Shown here: piece after piece, positions 58,459 through 64,000 of the stretch | Layout of the letters: every line of letters begins with the position of its first letter | How positions within the stretch are numbered: the first letter of the stretch is position 1 | Assembly (NCBI GenBank): GCA_027315365.1 | Contig: DAHUYF010000117.1 | Span: 1-64,000 of the forward strand | Length of the DNA: 64,000 bases | From: Rhodospirillales bacterium | Lineage (GTDB): Bacteria; Pseudomonadota; Alphaproteobacteria; ATCC43930; CGMCC-115725 | Direction of reading: 5' to 3' | Position numbers and translations under genes: made by a program | Notes under the pieces: generated by a model | The model's input: only the letters and a program-made list of their open reading frames with translations | Database searches by the model: none | What the model was told of the DNA's origin: nothing

Positions 58459-59565
58459 TCAGAAGAACGACGCCAGCAGGCGCGCCAGCGCGCTCTGATA
58501 GCGTGTGTCGACCTCGACATCGGCGCTCATGCCGGCGGCCAGCCGGTGGTTCGGATCGGGGTTCTCCACCGCCAGCCGCACCGGCAGGCGCTGCACTACC
58601 TTGACCCAGTTGCCGGAGGAGTTCTGCGGCGGCAGCACCGAGAATTGCGAGCCGGTACCGGGGCTGAGGCTCGTCACCCGCGCCTTGAAGGTGGTGCCGG
58701 GATAGGCATCGACGGTAACCGTCGCCTCGTCGCCGGGCTTCATATGGGTGAGCTCGGTCTCCTTGAAATTGGCCTCGATCCAGGGCTGATCGGTCTCCAC
58801 CAGGGAGAAGGCCGGGGTCGCGGTCGCGAGATAATTGCCGACCGGCAGCTTGTCGACATTGGTGACGATACCGTCGGCCGGGGCAAGGATGACGGTATAG
58901 CCGAGATTGAGCGTGGCTTGGTCGAGCTGCGCCTGCGCCTGGCGCACCATCGGATGTTGGTCGGTCAGGATGTCCGGGTTGCCGCCGAGGCTCGCCAGCG
59001 CATTGGCGAGCTGCTGCTCGATGGCGGCGACCTGCTGGCGCGCGGTAACCAGCCGGTTCTGCGCCTGGTCGAAAGCCGATTGCGAGGTGACGTGCGTCTT
59101 GAGCAGATCCTTCTGCCGATCGTATTCGCGCTGCTGGTAGGCCAGCGTGTCCTTCGCCGCGGCGAGATCGGCCTGGCGCTGGCGGTAGGTCGCGCGCAGC
59201 GCCTCGATCTGCAGCCGGGCATTGGCGAGCGTCGCCTGGGCCTGCTCGACGCTGGCACGGTAGGGCCGGTCGTCGAGGCGGATCAGCACCTGCCCCGCCT
59301 TCACATACTGGTTGTCGTGCACCTCGACCGCGACGACGCGGCCGGGGACGTCGCTGCTGACTGCCACGGTGTCGGCCTGGACATAAGCGTCATCGGTAGA
59401 GACGTAGCGCCCGGAGGTGAGATACCACCAGCCGCCGCCGACGATCACCGCCAGCGGCAGCGCAACCATCAGCAGCAGGCGCAGCCAGCGCGCCCGGGTC
59501 CAGCCGACCCGCCGGCTCAGCGTGCGGTCGCGCTCGCGGCTCCGCTCGGTAATGGTCGAACTCAT
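58459..59565 (-). CDS. emrA: HlyD/EmrA family membrane fusion protein
   Basis: A 368-aa periplasmic adaptor. One membrane helix (about residues 30-49, LLLMVALPLAVIVGGGWWYL) is followed by SGRYVSTDDAYVQADTVAVS (the EmrA-type lipoyl half), a coiled coil (about 100-200, e.g. RQRQADLAAAKDTLAYQQRE), the second lipoyl half (LNLGYTVILAPADGIVTNVD) and a beta barrel (FKETELTHMKPGDEATVTVD). Its start overlaps the marR stop by 4 bp. It links the pump at 56907-58448 to an outer-membrane channel. Confidence 0.94.
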   Translation of the reverse strand: MSSTITERSRERDRTLSRRVGWTRARWLRLLLMVALPLAVIVGGGWWYLTSGRYVSTDDAYVQADTVAVSSDVPGRVVAVEVHDNQYVKAGQVLIRLDDRPYRASVEQAQATLANARLQIEALRATYRQRQADLAAAKDTLAYQQREYDRQKDLLKTHVTSQSAFDQAQNRLVTARQQVAAIEQQLANALASLGGNPDILTDQHPMVRQAQAQLDQATLNLGYTVILAPADGIVTNVDKLPVGNYLATATPAFSLVETDQPWIEANFKETELTHMKPGDEATVTVDAYPGTTFKARVTSLSPGTGSQFSVLPPQNSSGNWVKVVQRLPVRLAVENPDPNHRLAAGMSADVEVDTRYQSALARLLASFF

Positions 59566-60053
59566 ATCATGGTCTCCGCTGTTTCTTGTTCTGCCGGCAC
59601 CGGGGCGCCGTCATCGCCGCGCCGCTCCGAGAGGTTGCCGCGCACGCGCAGCAAAAGATCGATCAGGCGTTCGCGCTCGTCGTCGGCCAGCCCGGCGAAG
59701 GCTTCGGCGCGCACGGCGTCGCCGACCAGGCGCGACTGTTCGAGCAGCGGCGCGGCGCGCTCGGTGAGGTAAAGGCGATGGGCGCGGCGGTCGGCGGGAT
59801 CATCGCGGCGCTGCACCAGCCCCGCCAGCTCCATCCGGTCGACGAGGCGGGCGAGCGTGATCGGCTCCAGCTCCAGCAGCTCGGCCAAGCCCGATTGATT
59901 GATGCCCTCATGGCGCTGCAGGTGCGCCAGCATCTGCCATTGCGCACGGGTCACGCCGAGCGAGCGCGCCCGCTGCTCATAGCGCTTGCGCATGAGCCGG
60001 GCGATATCGTGCAGCACAAAGCCGAAGCTGCGATCGAGCGTCGAGGGAGCCAT
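59562..60053 (-). CDS. MarR family repressor of the efflux operon
   Basis: A 163-aa winged-helix protein: LGVTRAQWQMLAHLQRHEGI, NQSGLAELLELEPITLARLV (recognition helix) and DRMELAGLVQRRDDPADRRA (wing). It is first in an operon with emrA and emrB, as EmrR/MprA is in enterobacteria, and a GCTTAT-A-ATAAGC dyad at 60074-60086 just upstream is a likely self-operator relieved by drug binding. Start MAPSTLDRSFGF at 60053. Confidence 0.92.
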   Translation of the reverse strand: MAPSTLDRSFGFVLHDIARLMRKRYEQRARSLGVTRAQWQMLAHLQRHEGINQSGLAELLELEPITLARLVDRMELAGLVQRRDDPADRRAHRLYLTERAAPLLEQSRLVGDAVRAEAFAGLADDERERLIDLLLRVRGNLSERRGDDGAPVPAEQETAETMI

Positions 60054-60073
60054 GGCAGGGATATAGTGAGCCT

Positions 60074-60086
60074 GCTTATAATAAGC
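60074..60086. promoter_or_regulatory. Probable MarR operator/promoter
   Basis: GCTTATAATAAGC is a perfect 6-1-6 dyad, extended imperfectly to AGCCTGCTTAT and ATAAGCCAGCCT on the two sides. It lies 21 bp upstream of the marR start where a -10 box is expected, fitting autorepression. Confidence 0.6.
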
Positions 60087-60254
60087 CAGCCTGTTTCCGG
60101 AAGGCAGCCTTGCGCCGAACGCAGGGAGCGCCCTCCGGAAATTCTCGCCCTGAGAGTATTACAATAGGCTTTTTCTCTTGCCGTGTCGCTGATCAAGCGC
60201 TTGCGCATTTTCTTAACCCACCCGCGTTAGCCTCGAAGCACAAGGAGAGAGGCC

Positions 60255-60539
60255 GTGGCGGATTGGCTCGACAGGGACGATGCGAAGGCGGTCGCGGTGC
60301 TGGCAACCGCTGCCGTGCGCCAGCTTGGCCGCGACGCGCCGGTGGTCGCAAGCCTGCAGCGGCTGCTGCGCGAGCGCAGCAAGGACGCGTATGAGGATGC
60401 CTGCGACAGCTTCGACGAGCTCGACGCCGGCGTGCGCAAGCGCATTGCCAGCAGCGCGCCGATCATCGCCCGCCGCCGACTCGCCAAGCGCCCGCCGCCG
60501 ACCTTGACCGGCCTGCTGGGCGTGCTCAACCGGCGATAG
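60255..60539 (+). CDS. Small helical hypothetical protein
   Basis: A 94-aa protein (MADWLDRDDAKAVAVLATAA, VRQLGRDAPVVASLQRLLRE, SKDAYEDACDSFDELDAGVR, then IIARRRLAKRPPPTLTGLLG). It is mainly helical, acidic in the middle and basic at the C-terminus. GTG 60255 is preceded by AAGGAGAGAGGCC, a good site. I do not recognise a family. It stands alone on the + strand between the marR operon and an XRE gene it faces with a 3-bp gap. Confidence 0.65.
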   Translation: MADWLDRDDAKAVAVLATAAVRQLGRDAPVVASLQRLLRERSKDAYEDACDSFDELDAGVRKRIASSAPIIARRRLAKRPPPTLTGLLGVLNRR

Positions 60540-60542
60540 CGC

Positions 60543-61388
60543 TCAGCGCGGAAGCGGCGAACGGGCGTTCGCCGCGCCGGTCTCATCGCTCGCCTCGTCG
60601 CCACTGCGGACCAGCATCGTCAGCTTCAGATCGGGATCGCTGGCCAGCGAGAACGCGACCTGCTCGTAGCGCAGGAAGCCGTCCTGCGGATGGTTGAAGG
60701 TCCGCTCGCCGCCCGCGCGTCCCATCACCCCGTGCTCATCCCAGAAGCGTGCGAATTCCGCGCTTTCGCCATGCAGCCCCGCGATGAAGCGGCGGAGTGC
60801 GGCATCGTCGAGATGCGCGCTGCACCCGGCGCGGAACTCGGCCGCGACGCGACGGGCGCGCTCCTCCCAACCGCAGATCAGCGAGCGCGCCTGCGGCTGC
60901 AGGAAGATGAAGCGCAGCAGGTTGCGCTCCCCCGGTCGGTCCAGCCAGCCGGCGAACAGCCGCTCGGCCGGCGCATTCCAGCCGCGGAGGTTCCAGCGTC
61001 GGTCAAGAATGTAGGCCGGCGATGCGATCGTCTCGAGGCAGCGCAGCGCCGCCGCCGGCAGCGACTCGCGCCCGCTCCCGCCGGGATCGGGGTCGCGCTT
61101 TCCTGCGAGTTCGAAGAGATAGGCGCGCTCGGCACGGCCCAGCCGCAGCGCGCCCGCCAGCCGGGCGAGAGCGGAAGGCGACACCGACACCTCCCGCCCC
61201 TGCTCGATCCAGGTGTACCAGGTCGCGCTCAGCCCGCAGAGCTGCGCGACTTCCTCCCGCCGCAGGCCCGGCGTCCGCCGCCGGCTTCCGGCGGCAAGCC
61301 CGATAGCGGCCGGGGTCAGCCTTTCCCGCTGAGCGCGGACGAAGTCGGCGAGCGCACGGCGTTGTTCGCTGGATCTCGCGGCAATCAT
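60543..61388 (-). CDS. XRE regulator with MmyB-like ligand-binding domain
   Basis: A 281-aa regulator from ATG 61388; ATG 61400, four codons earlier, is possible. HTH: LADFVRAQRERLTPAAIGLA, TPGLRREEVAQLCGLSATWY, TWIEQGREVSVSPSALARLA. The C-terminal MmyB-like PAS-type domain contains PAYILDRRWNLRGWNAPAER and RFIFLQPQARSLICGWEERA, which in characterised members binds a fatty-acid-like ligand. It is divergent from a methyltransferase gene, and an 11-bp inverted repeat (61390-61400 / 61439-61449) spans the start region. Confidence 0.9.
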   Translation of the reverse strand: MIAARSSEQRRALADFVRAQRERLTPAAIGLAAGSRRRTPGLRREEVAQLCGLSATWYTWIEQGREVSVSPSALARLAGALRLGRAERAYLFELAGKRDPDPGGSGRESLPAAALRCLETIASPAYILDRRWNLRGWNAPAERLFAGWLDRPGERNLLRFIFLQPQARSLICGWEERARRVAAEFRAGCSAHLDDAALRRFIAGLHGESAEFARFWDEHGVMGRAGGERTFNHPQDGFLRYEQVAFSLASDPDLKLTMLVRSGDEASDETGAANARSPLPR

Positions 61389-61389
61389 G

Positions 61390-61449
61390 GCAGATATCAT
61401 ACCAGTATAACTAGCCACCTTAAACCGGTATCCTCTCGATGATATCTGC
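61390..61449. promoter_or_regulatory. Dyad operator between the divergent pair
   Basis: GCAGATATCAT (61390-61400) and ATGATATCTGC (61439-61449) are exact inverted repeats around a 38-bp centre; inside, ACCAGTATAA and TTAAACCGGTAT form a second imperfect dyad. The arms include an ATG on each strand. Likely binding site of the XRE/MmyB regulator covering both promoters. Confidence 0.6.
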
Positions 61450-61480
61450 TGGCACACGAACTCTTCCGGAGCAGCGCATC

Positions 61481-62257
61481 ATGTCGGACAGCAGGACACA
61501 CGAAGCCTTGGTCGGCCAGCAGTTCGGGTCGCGAGCGGGCGCCTATCTGGGCAGCGCCGTCCATGCGCAAGGCGCCGATCTGCAGGCGCTCGCCGCCCTC
61601 GTGGAGGACGGGCGCGGGGCGCGCGTTCTCGACCTCGGCTGCGGCGCCGGCCATGTCAGCTTCAACGCCGCTGCCCGCGCCGGGGAGATCATCGCCTACG
61701 ATCTTTCCGCCGAAATGCTGTCGGTGGTGGCCCAAGCGGCGGCGGAGCGCGGGCTCGGCAACATCGCAACCCGGCAAGGCGCGGCCGAGCGCCTGCCCTT
61801 CCCGGACGAGAGCTTCGATTGCGTGCTGAGCCGCTACAGCGCCCATCACTGGCGCGATGTCGAGGCCGCGCTGCGCGAGGCGGCGCGGGTGCTCAAGCCC
61901 GGCGGCATCGTCGGTATCGTCGATGCCGTCTCCCCTGGCTCGCCGCTGCTCGACACTTACCTGCAAGCGGTCGAGCTGCTGCGCGACCCCTCGCATGTGC
62001 GCAATTATTCGCGCGCCGAATGGGAAGAGGCGATGGTTCGCGCAGGGTTGAAGCCGCACTCGGTCAGTCCCTATCGCGTGCGCCTCGATTTCGCCACCTG
62101 GATCGAACGAATGCGCACGCCGCAGCTCCAGGCCGATGCCATCCGCGCGCTGCAACGGGCGATGTCCGAGAGCGTCGTGCGCCATTACGAGATCGGCGCG
62201 GATGGCAGCTTCATTCTCGATGTCGCGCTGTTCCGGGCTGAGAAAGCGGCGTCCTGA
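61481..62257 (+). CDS. Class I SAM-dependent methyltransferase (UbiE-like)
   Basis: A 258-aa methyltransferase: QFGSRAGAYLGSAVHAQGAD, motif I ARVLDLGCGAGHVSFNAAA, IIAYDLSAEMLSVVAQAAAE, RQGAAERLPFPDESFDCVLS and VLKPGGIVGIVDAV. The FGxxAxxYxxSxVHxxG(x)DL start is shared with YcgJ-type methyltransferases. Substrate unknown. ATG 61481 (after GGAGCAGC) is preferred over ATG 61439, which lies in the inverted repeat. Divergent from and probably controlled by the XRE/MmyB regulator. Confidence 0.9.
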   Translation: MSDSRTHEALVGQQFGSRAGAYLGSAVHAQGADLQALAALVEDGRGARVLDLGCGAGHVSFNAAARAGEIIAYDLSAEMLSVVAQAAAERGLGNIATRQGAAERLPFPDESFDCVLSRYSAHHWRDVEAALREAARVLKPGGIVGIVDAVSPGSPLLDTYLQAVELLRDPSHVRNYSRAEWEEAMVRAGLKPHSVSPYRVRLDFATWIERMRTPQLQADAIRALQRAMSESVVRHYEIGADGSFILDVALFRAEKAAS

Positions 62258-62264
62258 CCGCCGG

Positions 62265-63611
62265 TCAGCGCAGCCGCGCCAGCACGCGGTCGATGACCGC
62301 ATCGGCCTCGCCGAGATAGCTCGCGGGATCGGTGAGCCGCTCCAGCGCCGCGCGGTCGAGATGCGGCGTCACCACATCATCCACAGCGAGTACCTCGACC
62401 AGCGGCAGCTTCTGGTCGACGGCACGCTCGCAGGCCTGCTGCACCGCATGATGCGCGGCGTCGCGGCCGATCTTCTCGGCCAACGCCATCATCACCGCCT
62501 CGGCCATGATCAGGCCTTGCTGCAGTCCGAGCCCGCGCCGCATCTGCGCGGCATCGACAGTGAGATCGCGGGCGAGCACCGCGGCGTGCTCCAGAGCGCC
62601 GGCGGTCAGCGCGAAGATCTGCGGCAATGCCAGCCATTCGCTCTGCCACGGACCGGTGGCGCGCTCGTGATCCTGCGCCATGGCGGAGAACATCATCGGC
62701 ACCAGCGCGTGCACCCCGCGCGCGGCCGCAAGGATGTACTCGCAGGCGATCGGGTTGCGCTTTTGCGGCATGGTGCTGGAGCCGCCGCGGCCGCTCTGAT
62801 GCGGCTCGAAGGCCTCGCCCACCTCGCTCTGCATCAGTAGCATGACGTCGGTGGCGATCTTGGCCAGGCTGCCGCAGAGCATGCCGAGCAGCGACGCGAC
62901 CTCGACGACGCGCTCGCGGCTGACATGCCAGGGCGCATCGGGCGCGGCAAGGCCGAGTTCGGCCGCGAGCCCTTCGGCCACCGCGCGGCCCTTGGCCCCT
63001 AGCGAGGCAAGCGTACCCACCGCGCCGCCGAATTGCACGGTCAGCGCGCGGCGCCGCACCTCGTCGAAGCGCGTGCGGTGATCGACGAGCGGCGCCAGCC
63101 AGACCGCGCATTTGTAGCCGAAGGTGACCGGCAGCGCGTGCTGGAGGTGGGTGCGTCCGGCCATGACCGTGGTGCGATGGCGGCGCGCCTGCTCGCCGAG
63201 GCCGGCGATGATCTCGCCGAGCCGCGCCTCGATCAGCGCGAGCCCGTCGCGCATCTGCAGCACTAGCGCGCTGTCCATGATGTCCTGCGTCGTAGCGCCC
63301 CAATGGACATAGCGCGCGGCATCGCCGCCGGCGGCGCGGCCCAGCGCCTTCACCACCGCCAGCACGGGATAGCCCACGCTGCGCGTGCTGGCGCCGATTT
63401 CCGGCAGCGAGACGCGCTCCACCTTCGCCGCGGCGGAGATCGCCTCGGCCGCGGCGGCGGGCACGATGCCGAGCCGAGCCTCGACCCGCGCCAGTGCCGC
63501 CTCGACCGCGAGCATCTTCTGCACCAGCCCCGCATCCGAGAACAGCGCCCGCATCGCGTCGCTGCCGAACAGGCCGCCGAAGACCGTGGAATCCGCGGGG
63601 TTGACGCTCAT
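62265..63611 (-). CDS. pcaB: 3-carboxy-cis,cis-muconate cycloisomerase
   Basis: A 448-aa member of the fumarase/aspartase superfamily. Signature SGRGGSSTMPQKRNPIACEY (about residues 271-290), ATTQDIMDSALVLQMRDGLA, and AGRTHLQHALPVTFGYKCAV (the second conserved region, with TTVMAGRTHLQ). It converts 3-carboxymuconate to 4-carboxymuconolactone in the protocatechuate branch of the beta-ketoadipate pathway. Length fits the bacterial PcaB family (about 350-450). It starts 15 bp after the pcaG stop. pcaC/pcaD genes are not in the window; the neighbouring methyltransferase is on the other strand. Confidence 0.93.
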   Translation of the reverse strand: MSVNPADSTVFGGLFGSDAMRALFSDAGLVQKMLAVEAALARVEARLGIVPAAAAEAISAAAKVERVSLPEIGASTRSVGYPVLAVVKALGRAAGGDAARYVHWGATTQDIMDSALVLQMRDGLALIEARLGEIIAGLGEQARRHRTTVMAGRTHLQHALPVTFGYKCAVWLAPLVDHRTRFDEVRRRALTVQFGGAVGTLASLGAKGRAVAEGLAAELGLAAPDAPWHVSRERVVEVASLLGMLCGSLAKIATDVMLLMQSEVGEAFEPHQSGRGGSSTMPQKRNPIACEYILAAARGVHALVPMMFSAMAQDHERATGPWQSEWLALPQIFALTAGALEHAAVLARDLTVDAAQMRRGLGLQQGLIMAEAVMMALAEKIGRDAAHHAVQQACERAVDQKLPLVEVLAVDDVVTPHLDRAALERLTDPASYLGEADAVIDRVLARLR

Positions 63612-63626
63612 CGCGCCGGTCTCCGG

Positions 63627-64000
63627 TCAGACATCGAAGAAGGCGGTCTCTCCCTCGCCCTGCAGCACCACGTCGAAGCGGTAGGCCGACGGGGTGCTGT
63701 TCACGGGCTTGGCGAGGAGCGTCTGGCGCGCGGCGGGATCGTCGATCGCGCTCAGCACCGGATCCGCCTCGTTGGCCGCGGCAAGGTCGGCGAAATAAAT
63801 GCGGGTGACGAGGTGCTTGAGCAGGCCGCGGGCGAACACGGTCATCGCGATATGCGGCGCCTGCAGCGCGTTGCCGCACCCCGGCACCGCGCCCGGACGG
63901 ATGGTGACGAAGCGGTAGCGCCCCTGCCTGTCGGTGAAGACGCGGCCGAAGCCGACGAAGTTCGCATCGGCCGGCTTCTCCTGCCGGTCCTCGGGATGGG
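63627..64000 (-). CDS. pcaG: Protocatechuate 3,4-dioxygenase alpha subunit (cut by window end)
   Basis: The C-terminal 123 or so residues are present. Readable segments are NFVGFGRVFTDRQGRYRFVT, IRPGAVPGCGNALQAPHIAM, TVFARGLLKHLVTRIYFADL and the end YRFDVVLQGEGETAFFDV. This is the PcaG C-terminal half: GRV.TD..GRYRF.T..PG......APH....VF.RGLL.HL.TRIYF. PcaG pairs with the iron subunit PcaH, probably encoded just upstream outside the window, to cleave protocatechuate. The 15-bp gap to pcaB indicates an operon. Confidence 0.93.
   Translation of the reverse strand, partial: HPEDRQEKPADANFVGFGRVFTDRQGRYRFVTIRPGAVPGCGNALQAPHIAMTVFARGLLKHLVTRIYFADLAAANEADPVLSAIDDPAARQTLLAKPVNSTPSAYRFDVVLQGEGETAFFDV

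Noticed and set aside
1-64000. CRISPR array, prophage, transposase or integrase
   Set aside because: No regularly spaced repeats and no recognisable phage, transposase or integrase protein anywhere in the window, despite the signs of an island at the left edge.

Overview
The window is a high-GC (roughly 68-70 % by eye) bacterial chromosome segment with short intergenic gaps, many 4-bp ATGA overlaps between co-directional genes and three convergent pairs that share a CTAA stop overlap. Gene content (metX-metW, PhaR, a DUF2125 protein, a chorismate mutase-hisC-tyrC unit, Liv-type ABC transporter, Mo-hydroxylase) points to an alphaproteobacterium, most likely Rhodospirillales or Hyphomicrobiales. 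This is judged from recognised protein families; no 16S or tRNA gene is visible.

Layout. 1-0.9 kb: tail of a DNA methyltransferase and a convergent, probable PD-(D/E)XK nuclease, of lower GC than the rest (restriction-modification remnant or system). 1.3-4.4 kb: stress and housekeeping small genes (CsbD, ChaC-like, DUF2125, ABM). 4.5-7.4 kb: aromatic amino acid unit (chorismate mutase with a degenerate prephenate-dehydratase-like tail, hisC, tyrC). 7.5-9.4 kb: metX-metW. 9.4-11.1 kb: methyltransferase, GST and a truncated DUF985 cupin. 11-16.3 kb: polyhydroxyalkanoate (PHA) genes (lipase-like hydrolase, phaB, phaA, a short PhaC-like protein, a small overlapping gene, phaR). 16.3-20.3 kb: GGDEF-EAL protein, hydrolase, XRE regulator. 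20.3-28.2 kb: an AT-rich repeat region, a small XRE regulator, then a six-gene membrane complex related to hydrogenase-4/complex I whose large subunit lacks the NiFe cysteines (Ehr-type). 28.2-33.2 kb: small membrane proteins, fatty acid hydroxylase, GntR operon, MucR-like/cold-shock fusion, histidine kinase. 33.3-40.1 kb: a catabolic-looking cluster of hydrolases, an XRE-cupin regulator, an MFS transporter and an SDR. 40.2-55.2 kb: one long minus-strand cluster (MarR, FAD subunit, FeS-molybdenum subunit, 6-hydroxynicotinate-reductase-like protein, UPF0280, Liv ABC transporter with fused permease, HyuA, HyuB) followed by a divergent acyl-CoA ligase. 56.9-60.1 kb: MarR-EmrA-EmrB efflux operon. 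60.2-62.3 kb: regulator/methyltransferase pair with a dyad operator. 62.3-64 kb: protocatechuate pathway (pcaB, pcaG, cut by the window edge).

How it fits together. The strongest candidates for undescribed biology are the 15-kb cluster, readable as uptake, hydroxylation, ring reduction and amide-ring opening of an N-heterocycle, and the Ehr-type complex, which keeps the proton-pumping and FeS modules but has lost the hydrogenase active site. Smaller surprises are a two-hairpin dispersed repeat with compensatory changes, out-of-frame overlapping PHA genes and a MucR-cold-shock fusion.
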